A stretch of 41,965 nt of DNA from CAYZJD01 sp964483455 (lineage in GTDB: Bacteria; Acidobacteriota; Terriglobia; Bryobacterales; Bryobacteraceae), in contig CAZACK010000041.1 of the NCBI GenBank assembly GCA_964483455.1, positions 1 through 41,965 on the forward strand, written 5' to 3'. The notes under the pieces are model-generated. The model was not told where the DNA came from. It worked only from the letters and a program-made list of their open reading frames with translations, and ran no database searches. Each line of letters starts with the position of its first letter. The stretch's first letter is position 1. The translations under genes and the position numbers were made by a program. Of this stretch, positions 27,076-36,131 are shown piece by piece.

Positions 27076-27238
27076 TCGTTTCCTCCTCTGAGAGTGGGAG
27101 CTTTCCGCCAACCCCGACCGGAGCCAGCCCCCTCCTGCTATTCTCGGGCAAAGCCCACGCGGGCGCAACACCGGCTAACCAGCCCTGGGACCACCTGGCC
27201 CGCGTCCGGCGTCTCGTGAAGACCACAAAGGAGTTGTC

Positions 27239-29242
27239 ATGTACAGGCTTCAGATGCTGCTGTTGCTGCTGGCCGCCCTCGCCTCGGCCGAACCGCGCGG
27301 ACTGGCGAGCCAGGACTACTTCCGGCTACAGTCCATCGGTGAGGCGGCCATCTCGCCCGACGGGACTCGAATCGCTTACACGATAACGAGCCACGAAAGG
27401 CCCGGCCGCCCCTTCTCGCGGCTGTGGATCATGGCCGTCGCCGGCCGGAACAGTACGCCGCTCAGCAAGGACTCCGAGGCATCCTCCGGCGCGGTGTGGT
27501 CGCCGGACGGCCGCTGGATCGCCTACGAAAAGACCGAGGGGGATCGCACCGGGCTGTACGTGGCTGGGGCCGACGGCAGCGGCGGGCGGCGGCTGGCGGA
27601 CCTCCAGTGGACCAACAGCCCTATCCAGGATCCCGGACACAAACTCGCCTGGTCGCCCGATTCGCGCCGGATCGCGTTTGTCTCCGCCGCCCCAGGCCCA
27701 GAGGCCGAGGAGGCCGGCGGAGATCCGGTGGTCATCCGGCGCTACGCCTACAAGCCCGACTACGCGGAAGGACTGACCCGCCTCAACGACAACCGGCGGC
27801 TACACCTCTTCGTCGTCGACGCGGCCGGAGGCGAGCCGAGGCCACTGACCGAAGGCGTCTGGTCGGAGCACTCCATCGACTGGTCGCCGGACTCGAGCGA
27901 GGTCCTCTTCGTGTCCAACCGCGAACCGGATCCGGACCGGTTCCTCAACCACGATCTGTTCGCCGTGCGTGTCTCCGACAGAACCGTGAGGCGGATCATG
28001 GCCACGGAGAGCTCCGAGTATCATCCGCGCTGGTCCCCCGATGGCAAGTCGATCGCCTACCTCGGCACGCGTCGCGGCCTGACCGACCTGGAAACCACGA
28101 TCGAGGACACACATGTGTGGATTTCCGGCGCCGATGGAGGCGGCAGGCGCGAGCTTGGGGCGTCCATCGACAACCGCCAGGGCGCCCCGGCCTGGTCTCG
28201 GGACGGGAACTACCTTTACTGCGCCGTCCAGGAGAGGGGGAACGTGCGGCTGTACCGCCTGCCGGTGGATGGAGCCAAGCCCGAGGCCGTCCTGGCGGAC
28301 CGCGGGAGCATCGGCGCATGGTCACTGGCGGCGGATGGCACAATCGCTTACGCGTTTCGGAGCCCTTCGGATACAGAACAGCTCTACCTGAAAAGACCGG
28401 GAAGCCCGGCGCAGAAGCTCACCGATCTGAACAATCCGGTGCTGGCCGCGAAACAGCTCGCGGAAGTCGAGAGCCTGACGTTTACGAGCAACGATTTCAA
28501 GTACGACGTGGAAGCCTTCCTGACGAAGCCTCCCAGCGTGACGGAGGGCTCCCGCCACCCGCTGATCACGATCATTCACGGCGGCCCGCACGCGCAGCAG
28601 GGGCCGGAGTTCAATTTCCGGAGCCAGGTGTACGCCGGGCGCGGATGGGCCACCCTGTTGGTGAACTATCGCGGCTCCACCGGCTACGGGCAGAGGTTCG
28701 CCGACGCCGTGTTCGGCGATCCGAACGGCAATGAGGCTCAGGATGTCCTGTACGGCATCAATGCCGCCCTGCGCCGCTACCCGTGGATCGACCGCAACCG
28801 GCTGGGCGTCGAAGGCGTGAGCTACGGTGGCCAGCTCAGCGCCTGGCTCCTCACGCAAACGCACATCTTCCGGGCGGCCATCCCCATGGCGCCGGTCATC
28901 AACTTAGTGAGCTTCAATTACACCGCCTACTACAACCGGTATCTGGAAATGGAATTCGGCATGGCCCCTCACCAGGGTAACCTGATGGACGCGCTCTGGG
29001 AGCGCTCGGCGCTCCGGCATGTGGCCAAGGTGAGGACACCGGTCCTGCTGCTGCACGGGGAAAACGACAACGACGTCCCGATCGGTGAGTCCGAGCAGTT
29101 CTACATCGCGCTGAAGGACGTCGGCGTGGAAACGGTAATGGTCCGCTATCCGCGGGAAGGCCACGGGCTGCGCGAGTCAAGACACGTGGTGGATTCGATC
29201 GACCGGTCGACGGCGTGGTACGAGAAGCACTTTCCGAAGTAG
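27239..29242 (+). CDS. Secreted S9 family prolyl-oligopeptidase-like peptidase
   Basis: A 667-aa serine peptidase with a signal peptide (MYRLQMLLLLLAALASA). The N-terminal part (about 30-390) is a beta-propeller with repeated TolB-like blades (ISPDGTRIAYT, WSPDGRWIAYE, WSPDSRRIAFVS, WSPDGKSIAYLG). The C-terminal alpha/beta hydrolase holds the triad Ser528 in GVSYGGQ, Asp610 in HGENDNDVP and His642 in REGHGLRES, and the oxyanion-side segment IIHGGPHAQQG. This is the acylaminoacyl-peptidase/dipeptidyl-peptidase branch (S9C). The ATG has AAAGGAG upstream. It probably digests peptides in the periplasm or outside the cell, as with the M14 enzyme at 11253. Confidence 0.95.
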   Translation: MYRLQMLLLLLAALASAEPRGLASQDYFRLQSIGEAAISPDGTRIAYTITSHERPGRPFSRLWIMAVAGRNSTPLSKDSEASSGAVWSPDGRWIAYEKTEGDRTGLYVAGADGSGGRRLADLQWTNSPIQDPGHKLAWSPDSRRIAFVSAAPGPEAEEAGGDPVVIRRYAYKPDYAEGLTRLNDNRRLHLFVVDAAGGEPRPLTEGVWSEHSIDWSPDSSEVLFVSNREPDPDRFLNHDLFAVRVSDRTVRRIMATESSEYHPRWSPDGKSIAYLGTRRGLTDLETTIEDTHVWISGADGGGRRELGASIDNRQGAPAWSRDGNYLYCAVQERGNVRLYRLPVDGAKPEAVLADRGSIGAWSLAADGTIAYAFRSPSDTEQLYLKRPGSPAQKLTDLNNPVLAAKQLAEVESLTFTSNDFKYDVEAFLTKPPSVTEGSRHPLITIIHGGPHAQQGPEFNFRSQVYAGRGWATLLVNYRGSTGYGQRFADAVFGDPNGNEAQDVLYGINAALRRYPWIDRNRLGVEGVSYGGQLSAWLLTQTHIFRAAIPMAPVINLVSFNYTAYYNRYLEMEFGMAPHQGNLMDALWERSALRHVAKVRTPVLLLHGENDNDVPIGESEQFYIALKDVGVETVMVRYPREGHGLRESRHVVDSIDRSTAWYEKHFPK

Positions 29243-29337
29243 CTGCGAACACGGACGCGAACCGCGCGACCGTACAGCCGGACAACCTGTCCAACCGAAC
29301 AACCTCTATTCGCAGGTGCTACACTAAGAAGCCGGTT

Positions 29338-29508
29338 ATGGCCATCAGCAAGGACCTCCTGGAGATTCTGGTCTGCCCGCTCTGCAAGGCACCCGTCGAG
29401 CTGTTGCAGGATCAAAATGGCTTGAAATGCCCGCAATGCAAGCGGGTCTACCCCATCCGCGACGACATTCCCGTGATGCTGGTGGACGAGGCCAGGATCG
29501 AGGAGTAG
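29338..29508 (+). CDS. Trm112-like zinc-ribbon protein
   Basis: A 56-aa protein with ILVCPLCKAPVELL at 10-23, KCPQCKRVYPIRDDIPVML at 30-48, i.e. two CXXC pairs as a zinc ribbon, and the IRDDIPVML ending that marks the bacterial Trm112/YcaR family. ATG chosen at 29338, as the family begins with a short MAISKDLLEILVCP stretch; the longer open frame upstream is not conserved. These small proteins stabilise or activate partner enzymes, and in many bacteria they lie beside lipid A or LPS genes; here the next gene is a heptosyltransferase-like GT9. It is the first gene of the core operon. Only a weak -10 (TACACT) is seen upstream. Confidence 0.9.
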   Translation: MAISKDLLEILVCPLCKAPVELLQDQNGLKCPQCKRVYPIRDDIPVMLVDEARIEE

Positions 29509-29521
29509 GACCTCTGCCCGA

Positions 29522-30433
29522 ATGAGTTCTGCCCTCCAGCGCCTGCCCGATGGCGCGCGGGTGGCGGTAATTCGCCTGCGTTCCCTCGGGGACTGTGTCC
29601 TGACCACACCTGCCCTGCGCATCCTCAAGCAAAGCCGCCCGGACCTGAGTGTCGCCGTCGTGGTGGAGGAGCGTTTCGCCGCGATTTTCGACGGTAATCC
29701 CGATGTCGACGCCGTTCTGCGGCCGGATCTGGCAAGCCTGCGACAGTGGGAACCGCGGCTCTGCCTGAACCTGCATGGCGGCACGCGAAGCCTCTGGCTG
29801 ACGCTGGCCTCCGGCGCGCCGGTCCGAGCTGGTTTCGGGCACTTTCGCGCTGCCTTCGCCTACAACGTACGCATCCCCAGCGCCCAGGAGATCTTCGGCG
29901 TCGATCGAACGGTGCACACGGTGGAGCACCTGGCATCAGCGATGTTCCATCTTGGGGCCGCGCGTTGCGAGATTCCGCGCGCGTGGCTGTTCGCGGAGGC
30001 CCGGGTCGCCGAGCGTCCTTATGCAATCGTTCATCCTTTCGCTACCGGTCCGGGTAAGGCTTGGACTTCCTCGGGCTTTCTGGCGATCGCCGCACACCTG
30101 CGAAGCGCCTTCGAACTGGAGCCGGTATTCATCGGCTCGGCGAGCGACGATCTTGCGCCATACCGGGAGTACTGCTGTGTGAGCGGAGCGCCGCTGGCGG
30201 AGGTCAAATCACTGCTGGCCGGCGCGTCGCTGTTCGCCGGCAACGACTCCGGCCCGGCGCACATGGCCGCCGCGTTCGGCACTCCCGCGCTGGTCATCTT
30301 CGGCGCGACCGACCCGAGGATCTGGGGACCGTGGAAATCCGCTTCGCAGACTGTCGTGGCCCGCGGATCGATCTATTCCATCGAGGTTACAGCAGTGATC
30401 GAGGCGCTCGACCGCCTGAAGGTGGCCGCATGA
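29522..30433 (+). CDS. Glycosyltransferase family 9 (heptosyltransferase-like)
   Basis: A 303-aa GT-B fold transferase of the ADP-heptose:LPS heptosyltransferase family, acting on the inner membrane's cytoplasmic side. The N-terminal motif is VAVIRLRSLGDCVLTTPAL (13-31), and the nucleotide-sugar segment is FAGNDSGPAHMAAAFGTPAL followed by FGATDP. The acceptor-side LNLHGGTRS is also typical. It is a little shorter than WaaC/WaaF (about 320-350 aa). It is 13 bp after the Trm112-like gene and its stop overlaps the ATG of msbA, so lipooligosaccharide assembly and export are coupled. Specific heptose position is not decided. Confidence 0.92.
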   Translation: MSSALQRLPDGARVAVIRLRSLGDCVLTTPALRILKQSRPDLSVAVVVEERFAAIFDGNPDVDAVLRPDLASLRQWEPRLCLNLHGGTRSLWLTLASGAPVRAGFGHFRAAFAYNVRIPSAQEIFGVDRTVHTVEHLASAMFHLGAARCEIPRAWLFAEARVAERPYAIVHPFATGPGKAWTSSGFLAIAAHLRSAFELEPVFIGSASDDLAPYREYCCVSGAPLAEVKSLLAGASLFAGNDSGPAHMAAAFGTPALVIFGATDPRIWGPWKSASQTVVARGSIYSIEVTAVIEALDRLKVAA

Positions 30434-32259
30434 GGGAATGGCTGCGGCTGCTGCGCTACGTCAAGCCGTACATTCCCGCGCTGCTGCTGTCGGTGGCGCT
30501 GCTGGCGGCGGTGGGCGCGCTTCACGCGATGGTCCCGCTGTTGATCAAGCCGGTGTTCGATCGCGTCCTGGAGCCCTCCTCCGTCGATGCCCCGGTGAAG
30601 CTCTTCACCGTGCCGGTGTTCAACACCGAGGTATACCTCGAGCAGCTCGTACCCGCCTGGATTCACAACGTCTGGACGATGATCGCGTTCGCGATCCTGG
30701 CGGTGTTTCTGCTGCGGGGCGTCTGCGACTATCTCGGCAATTACCTGATCAACTACGTCGGACTGTCAGCGATTACGGACCTCCGCCAGCACGTCTTCGA
30801 CAAGGTTCTTCGCCACGGCGCCGAGTTCTTCGAATCGCACTCCACCGGCCGGCTGATGTCGTCGATCATGAACGACATCGAGAAGATTCAGGTGGCGGTT
30901 TCGCACATCCTCGCCGACTTGCTCCGGCAGTCGTTCATGGTGGCGGGGCTGCTGTACGTGCTGCTGGCGATGGACTGGAAGCTGGCGTTGGTCAGCCTGA
31001 CGCTGCTGCCGTTCGTGCTGTACCCGACGGCGCGGATCGGCAAGCGCATCCGCCGCACCACCCGCCGGGCGCAGGACGACATGGCGAACCTCAGCCAGAT
31101 CCTGCAAGAGACGCTGAGCGGCCACGCGGTGGTGCGATCCTTCGGCGCCGAAGCGTACGAGTCACGCCGGTTTCGGGAGGCGGCCCGTCGGTTGCGCTCG
31201 AGCAACCTCCGGTACGTTCTCCAACAGGCGATCGCGTCCCCCCTGATCGAGTTTTTCGCGGCGGTGACTATCGTCGGTCTTCTAACATACGCCCGGACGC
31301 AGATTAAGGCCGAGGCGATGACGCCGGGCGCGTTCACCGCATTCGTCATGGCGCTGCTCCTGCTCTACGAGCCGGTGAAGCGTCTCACCGGAATCCACAA
31401 CATCTTCCAGCAGGCGCTGGGCGCCTCCCAGCGCGTTTACGAATACCTCGACCGGCCGGTATCGATCCGCGAGAAGCCCGGCGCGATCCGGCTGCGGCGG
31501 TTCGAGAAATCGATCGTATTCGACCGCGTCAGCTTTCGGTACCCGAGTTCGCCGAACGGCTTCCTGCTGCATGCGATCGACCTTGAAGTCCAGGCCGGCG
31601 AGGTGGTGGCGCTGGTGGGACCGAGCGGGGCCGGCAAGTCCACCATGGTCAGCCTCCTGCCGCGCTTCTACGACGTCTCGAGTGGCGCCGTCCTGATTGA
31701 CGGTTTCGACGTGCGCGACCTGCAACTGGCATCGCTGCGGCGGAACATCGGAATCGTCCCGCAAGAAACGTTCCTGTTCAACGACACGGTGGCCAACAAC
31801 ATCCGCTACGGCAAGCCGGAGGCTGACCTGGACTCCATTCAGACGGCGGCCCGCAACGCGCTGGCCGAGGAATTCGTCCTGAGTCTTCCCGGCGGCTATG
31901 ACAGCATCATCGGGGAGCGCGGATTGAAGCTGAGCGGCGGACAGCGCCAGCGGATCGCCATCGCGCGGGCGCTGTTGGAGAACGCCCCAATCCTCATCCT
32001 CGATGAGGCGACCTCCCATCTCGACACCGAATCGGAGATGCTGGTGCAGCGGGCTCTGGCCAACCTGATGGCCGGGCGGACGGTGATCGTCATCGCCCAC
32101 CGGCTGTCGACCATCCGCCGCGCCGACAAGATTATCGTGCTGGACCAGGGGCGCATCTGCGAGACCGGCCGCCATGAACAGCTCGTCTCGGCGGGGGGAA
32201 TCTACCAGCGCCTGTACGAGCTGCAATTCGCCGTGGATGATCGGGTGGTGGACCTGTGA
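30430..32259 (+). CDS. msbA: MsbA-type lipid A/LPS exporter ABC transporter
   Basis: A 609-aa half transporter: six membrane helices in the N-terminal 330 residues and a C-terminal ATPase. Walker A GPSGAGKST (397-405), Q-loop Gln445, signature LSGGQ (501-505), Walker B ILILDE (521-526) and H-loop His557 are all present, so it should be active as a homodimer flipping lipid A core across the inner membrane. The family includes multidrug exporters, but placement directly after a heptosyltransferase gene favours MsbA. The ATG at 30430 overlaps the preceding stop; its own stop overlaps the GTG start of yicC (GTGA). Confidence 0.93.
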   Translation: MREWLRLLRYVKPYIPALLLSVALLAAVGALHAMVPLLIKPVFDRVLEPSSVDAPVKLFTVPVFNTEVYLEQLVPAWIHNVWTMIAFAILAVFLLRGVCDYLGNYLINYVGLSAITDLRQHVFDKVLRHGAEFFESHSTGRLMSSIMNDIEKIQVAVSHILADLLRQSFMVAGLLYVLLAMDWKLALVSLTLLPFVLYPTARIGKRIRRTTRRAQDDMANLSQILQETLSGHAVVRSFGAEAYESRRFREAARRLRSSNLRYVLQQAIASPLIEFFAAVTIVGLLTYARTQIKAEAMTPGAFTAFVMALLLLYEPVKRLTGIHNIFQQALGASQRVYEYLDRPVSIREKPGAIRLRRFEKSIVFDRVSFRYPSSPNGFLLHAIDLEVQAGEVVALVGPSGAGKSTMVSLLPRFYDVSSGAVLIDGFDVRDLQLASLRRNIGIVPQETFLFNDTVANNIRYGKPEADLDSIQTAARNALAEEFVLSLPGGYDSIIGERGLKLSGGQRQRIAIARALLENAPILILDEATSHLDTESEMLVQRALANLMAGRTVIVIAHRLSTIRRADKIIVLDQGRICETGRHEQLVSAGGIYQRLYELQFAVDDRVVDL

Positions 32260-33149
32260 GCGTTCGCAGCATGACCGGATTTGCCCGCCTGCGCCGGACC
32301 GGTGCGGCCGGCGAGGTGGTGGTCAGCGTGAAAAGCGTCAACCACCGCGGCCTGGACATGCACTTCCACTTGCCGGACGAGTTCGATCCGTTCGAGCAGG
32401 ACCTGCGGGCCGCGGTGAAACGCCGTGCGATTCGGGGACATTTTCAGATCGAAGTGACCTTCAGCCCCGCCCGATCGACGGCCGGGCCAGCCCTCAACCG
32501 CCCGCTGCTCGCTTCGTACCTGGCTGCCTTCCGGCAGGCTCAGGAGGAACTCGGACTGTCCGGGGAACCGGATCTGAATGCGGCGCTGACTTTGCCGGGG
32601 ATGTTCCGCGATTCGATCGGCTCCGAGCCGGGTGAGGATCTTCGCCAGCTCCTGCTCGGCGCCTTCGAGCAGGCGATGGACTCGTTGAACGAGTTCCGCG
32701 AGCGGGAAGGTGGGCAGATCGCCGCCGAGATGCGCGCCCGCGCCGCTGCTGTGGGCGAGCTTGCCGTCAGGATGGAAGAGATGCGAGGGCGCGCCATTCC
32801 CGCGTTCCAGGCGCGGCTCTCCGAGCGGTTGAACCAGTTGCTGGAAGGCGCGCCGGTCGAGCCGCAGCGGCTGGCGCAGGAGGTCGCCATCCTCGTTGAC
32901 CGGAGCGACATCGGCGAGGAACTGTCCCGGCTGAAGATCCATGCCGCCGAGGTGGAGCAACTGCTGGCCGGCGGCGGGGAGGTCGGCAAGAAGCTGGATT
33001 TCCTGATGCAGGAAATGAACCGCGAAACCAACACCGTCCTCTCGAAGACCAACGGTGCGGGTGCGCTGGGGTTGAGCATCACCAGCCTGGCCCTGGCGGC
33101 CAGGGCGGAGATCGAGAAGATCCGCGAGCAGTCCCTGAACCTCGAATGA
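32256..33149 (+). CDS. yicC: YicC family endoribonuclease-like protein
   Basis: A 297-aa protein with the two YicC domains: an N-terminal part opening SVRSMTGFARLRR and containing VVVSVKSVNHRGLDMHFHLP, and a C-terminal DUF1732 region ending in KLDFLMQEMNRETNTVLSKT. Escherichia coli YicC has been reported as an endoribonuclease that acts on a small RNA; whether this one does so is inference. The GTG start overlaps the msbA stop, and the stop overlaps the gmk start as ATGA. The yicC-gmk-rpoZ order is conserved in many bacteria. Confidence 0.93.
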   Translation: MSVRSMTGFARLRRTGAAGEVVVSVKSVNHRGLDMHFHLPDEFDPFEQDLRAAVKRRAIRGHFQIEVTFSPARSTAGPALNRPLLASYLAAFRQAQEELGLSGEPDLNAALTLPGMFRDSIGSEPGEDLRQLLLGAFEQAMDSLNEFREREGGQIAAEMRARAAAVGELAVRMEEMRGRAIPAFQARLSERLNQLLEGAPVEPQRLAQEVAILVDRSDIGEELSRLKIHAAEVEQLLAGGGEVGKKLDFLMQEMNRETNTVLSKTNGAGALGLSITSLALAARAEIEKIREQSLNLE

Positions 33150-33775
33150 GCATCGTCTTCATCGTCTCGGCGCCGTCCGGATCCGGCAAGTCCACGTTGG
33201 TGGGCAGGCTGCTGGAACAAATGCCTGGATTGATGTTTTCGATTTCCTACACTACCCGGTCTCCCCGCGGCAACGAGGTTCCCGGGCACAACTACCATTA
33301 CATTTCCCGGGAGGAGTTCCAGCAACGGATCGCCGCCAGCGAGTTCCTGGAATACGCCGAGGTGTTCGGCCACTATTACGGTACCCACCGGGGCGTGGTC
33401 GACCGGGCCCGGGCGGGCGGCCTGGACGTGGTGCTCGACATTGACGTGCAAGGTGCGCGACAATTAAAGAGACGCATCCCGGATGCGGTCAGCATTTTTA
33501 TTCTTGCTCCCTCGCGCGACGTGCTCGAGCAGCGTTTGCGCGCGCGGTCGGAAGACCCGGAAGACGTCATCCAACGACGGTTGCGCGAAGCCGCGGAGGA
33601 GATTCGGAACTACAGCGCGTACGACTACATCATTGTGAACAGGGAGGTGGAGCGCTCGGTCGACACCCTGGCCGCGATCGTCAAGGCGGAACGCCGCCGG
33701 CGGTCGCGGGTAGAAGAGGAAATCGGACCGATTCTGGCCACCTTCGGGAACACATTGATCCCAGGAAACCAATAG
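33146..33775 (+). CDS. gmk: Guanylate kinase
   Basis: Phosphorylates GMP to GDP, an essential step for GTP and for (p)ppGpp turnover. The 209-aa protein has the P-loop SAPSGSGKST (8-17), the GMP-binding loop YTTRSPRGNEVPGHNYHY, the EYAEVFGHYYGT segment and LDIDVQGARQLK. The length is normal. The ATG overlaps the yicC stop, and rpoZ follows after 4 bp, the usual coupling of nucleotide supply with the omega subunit. Confidence 0.97.
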   Translation: MSIVFIVSAPSGSGKSTLVGRLLEQMPGLMFSISYTTRSPRGNEVPGHNYHYISREEFQQRIAASEFLEYAEVFGHYYGTHRGVVDRARAGGLDVVLDIDVQGARQLKRRIPDAVSIFILAPSRDVLEQRLRARSEDPEDVIQRRLREAAEEIRNYSAYDYIIVNREVERSVDTLAAIVKAERRRRSRVEEEIGPILATFGNTLIPGNQ

Positions 33776-33779
33776 CGAG

Positions 33780-34025
33780 ATGTCCAGAAACACCATGTAC
33801 ACGATTCCGGACGATCCGGAACAGAGCACTTACCGCTGGATCATCGTGGCGGCGAAGCGGGCGCGCCAGCTCCAGGGAGGAGCGCGTCCCTTTCTGCCGA
33901 CCACGTCCAAGAAGTCCACGATGATCGCCATGGAGGAGGTCCGGCGGGGCCTCGTCAAGTACGAGGATCCGGCCCTTGCCCCGACGCTGGAGGATCCGGA
34001 GCCGGAGGCCGAGGCGGAGGCCTAG
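33780..34025 (+). CDS. rpoZ: RNA polymerase omega subunit
   Basis: Small subunit that helps assemble RNA polymerase and binds ppGpp in some bacteria. The 81-aa protein has the core YRWIIVAAKRARQLQGGA and the TSKKSTMIAMEEVRRGLVKY stretch in order, then an acidic C-terminal tail (EDPEPEAEAEA). It is shorter at the N-terminus than the gammaproteobacterial form, as usual in Acidobacteriota. The start ATG follows the gmk stop by 4 bp. Its 3' end is followed by a dispersed inverted repeat before coaBC. Confidence 0.92.
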   Translation: MSRNTMYTIPDDPEQSTYRWIIVAAKRARQLQGGARPFLPTTSKKSTMIAMEEVRRGLVKYEDPALAPTLEDPEPEAEAEA

Positions 34026-34059
34026 TGCTCTTTCCAATACATCTTTTTTCTGTTCTTGC

Positions 34060-34140
34060 AGCCGCCGATGCACGCCGATGGACGCTGATAACGTCGGTTG
34101 GCCTTCTTCCATCGGCGTTTATCCGCGTTCATCGGCGGCT
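34060..34140. repeat. Imperfect inverted-repeat element between rpoZ and coaBC
   Basis: Arms 34060-34089 and 34111-34140 match as reverse complements at 25 of 30 positions around a 21-bp centre. Each arm contains three successive near-copies of the unit ACGCCGATG. This is the widespread bacterial 'atcggcgtttatccgcgttc'-type dispersed repeat. It fills half of the only sizeable spacer in the core operon. Confidence 0.85.
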
Positions 34141-34179
34141 GAATAGGCGCGTTCCGGTGCGTGGAACGGCAGACTAGCC

Positions 34180-35394
34180 ATGCGTTGCGTGCTCGGCGTG
34201 GGCGGGGGCATCGCGGCATACAAGGCCGCTGAACTGACCCGCCACCTCGCCGAGCGCGGCGCCGAAGTCCAGGTCGTCATGACCCGGGCGGCCCAGGAAT
34301 TCGTGCGGCCGCTCACGTTCGCGGCTCTCACCGGGCGCAAGGTCATCACGGACCTGTTCGCCTCCGGCGGCGCGGAGGACACGCTGGCCAGCGCCGTCGA
34401 GCACATCCGCGTCGCGCAGGAGAACGACCTGCTGGTAGTGGCGCCGGCCACGGCCGACCTGCTGGCGCAGTTCGCGCATGGCCTGGCCGGCGACTTCCTC
34501 ACGACCCTCTACCTGGCATTTACCCGCCCGGTGGTTCTCGCGCCGGCGATGAACGCCAACATGTGGAACCACCCGGCCACGCGGGAGAACCTGGAGATTC
34601 TGCGCGGTCGCGGCCACACCATCGTCGAGCCGGAGGAAGGGTGGCTCGCCTGCGGCATGATCGGACCTGGACGCCTGGCCGATCCGGAGAAGATCGCCGA
34701 GACGTCCCTGGGCTTGTTGCGCGTGCGGCAGGACCTGGAAGGGGAGGTGGTGCTCATCACCGCCGGCCCGACCCAGGAACCGTTAGATCCGGTCCGCTTC
34801 ATCTCCAACCGTTCCAGCGGCAGGATGGGATACGCGCTGGCCGAAGCCGCCGCCGCCCGCGGCGCGCGTGTGATTCTCGTCTCCGGTCCCGTCCAGCTTC
34901 CCGCGCCGTCCGGGGTCGAAGTTATGCGGGTGAGGACGGCGCTCGAAATGCGCGAGGCTGTTTTCGCGAATCTTGGGCCGGCGACCATCATCGTCAAGTC
35001 GGCGGCCGTGGCGGACTATCATGTCGCGCAGGTGCCGCGGCAGAAGGTCAAGAAGACGATGGCGCGGATTTCGGTCGAGCTCGATCCAACGCCCGACATT
35101 CTCGCGGAACTCGGCCAGCGGAAAGGGGACCGCCTGCTGATCGGGTTCGCGGCCGAGACAGAGAACCTCCGGCAAGAGGTCCGCCGCAAGCTGCAATCCA
35201 AGAATTGCGACATGGTCGTCGGCAACCTGGTCGGCAAGGAGGGGATCGGCTTCGAGTCCGACGCCAACGAGGTGGTCCTCGGTCTGGCGACCGGCGAGAT
35301 GATCGCGGTTCCGAAAGCCTCGAAGCGCGAGGTGGCGGACCGCATCTTCGACGAAGTGCTGCGGCTCCGGCTGGCTCTGCACGCCGCGCAATGA
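34180..35394 (+). CDS. coaBC: Bifunctional phosphopantothenoylcysteine decarboxylase / phosphopantothenate-cysteine ligase
   Basis: Two consecutive steps of coenzyme A synthesis in one 404-aa protein. The N-terminal CoaC domain (1-185) is a flavoprotein: GVGGGIAAYKAAELTR binds FMN, His75 in VEHIRVAQ is the catalytic His, APAMNANMW (121-129) is the substrate loop and Cys158 in GWLACGMIGPGRL is the proton donor. The CoaB domain starts near 188 with LITAGPTQEPLDPVRFISN and SSGRMGYALAEAA, and includes KSAAVADY and the KKTMARISVELDPTPDIL lid. The ATG start lies 39 bp after the repeat; its stop overlaps the next gene as ATGA. Confidence 0.96.
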   Translation: MRCVLGVGGGIAAYKAAELTRHLAERGAEVQVVMTRAAQEFVRPLTFAALTGRKVITDLFASGGAEDTLASAVEHIRVAQENDLLVVAPATADLLAQFAHGLAGDFLTTLYLAFTRPVVLAPAMNANMWNHPATRENLEILRGRGHTIVEPEEGWLACGMIGPGRLADPEKIAETSLGLLRVRQDLEGEVVLITAGPTQEPLDPVRFISNRSSGRMGYALAEAAAARGARVILVSGPVQLPAPSGVEVMRVRTALEMREAVFANLGPATIIVKSAAVADYHVAQVPRQKVKKTMARISVELDPTPDILAELGQRKGDRLLIGFAAETENLRQEVRRKLQSKNCDMVVGNLVGKEGIGFESDANEVVLGLATGEMIAVPKASKREVADRIFDEVLRLRLALHAAQ

Positions 35395-36131
35395 ACCCGG
35401 AGATCCTGCGCCGGTACCTCGAGTTCTACCAGGACCTCGGCATCCGCGCGATCCACCGGCGCGCCCGCCAAGCCGCGCCGTCGGCTACCGCCGAGCTTCC
35501 GCAAGTCACCGCCGAGGAACCGCAAGCGCCAAGCCTGTTCGAGGAAGCAGCGCCGGCAGGGGATACGCTCGCGAAGATCCTGGAAGACATCGGCGACTGC
35601 CGCCGCTGCCGCCTGTGCGAGGGCCGCACGAAGATCGTGTTCGGAGATGGCAACCAGCGGGCGAAGCTGGCGTTCGTCGGGGAAGGGCCGGGTGCCGACG
35701 AGGACGCGCAGGGACTCCCGTTCGTGGGCCGGGCCGGCCAGTTGCTGACGCAGATGATCGAGAACACCGCGCGCAAGGAGGGCATCCCGCTGCTGCGCAA
35801 GGACGTCTACATCTGCAACGTCGTCAAGTGCCGGCCGCCGGATAACCGCACGCCGCTGCCGGACGAAATGGAGATCTGCGGGCAATTCCTGTTCCGGCAG
35901 CTTGCGGTCATCCGGCCGAAGGCGATCTGCGTGCTCGGAGCGACCGCCGTCCGGGGCTTGTTGAACCGCAAGGAGGGAGTTACTAAGCTGCGCGGAAACT
36001 GGTTCCGCTGGCGCGACATCCCGGTGATGGTCACTTACCATCCGTCATTTCTGCTGCGTTCGGTCAGCCCGGCGGCCAAGCGCGAGGCCTGGGAGGACCT
36101 GAAGAAGGTGCTGCACTATGTGTACGACTGA
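35391..36131 (+). CDS. Family 4 uracil-DNA glycosylase (iron-sulfur)
   Basis: Base-excision repair enzyme that removes uracil from DNA. The 246-aa protein has a 4Fe-4S cluster formed by C70, C73, C147 and C163 (CRRC and KCRPP/EICGQF segments), the active-site motif FVGEGPGADEDAQGLPFVGRA (split here; 95-115) and the DNA-binding THPS-like TYHPSFLLR near 215-223. An N-terminal extension of about 55 residues rich in Ala and Pro is not part of the fold and is longer than in Thermus UDGa. ATG at 35391 overlaps the coaBC stop; its end overlaps tmk by 14 bp. Confidence 0.95.
   Translation: MNPEILRRYLEFYQDLGIRAIHRRARQAAPSATAELPQVTAEEPQAPSLFEEAAPAGDTLAKILEDIGDCRRCRLCEGRTKIVFGDGNQRAKLAFVGEGPGADEDAQGLPFVGRAGQLLTQMIENTARKEGIPLLRKDVYICNVVKCRPPDNRTPLPDEMEICGQFLFRQLAVIRPKAICVLGATAVRGLLNRKEGVTKLRGNWFRWRDIPVMVTYHPSFLLRSVSPAAKREAWEDLKKVLHYVYD

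Noticed and set aside
34563..36131. Longer reading frame running from coaBC into the uracil-DNA glycosylase
   Set aside because: The first 276 codons are an out-of-frame reading of coaBC; the glycosylase starts at the ATG at 35391, overlapping the coaBC stop.
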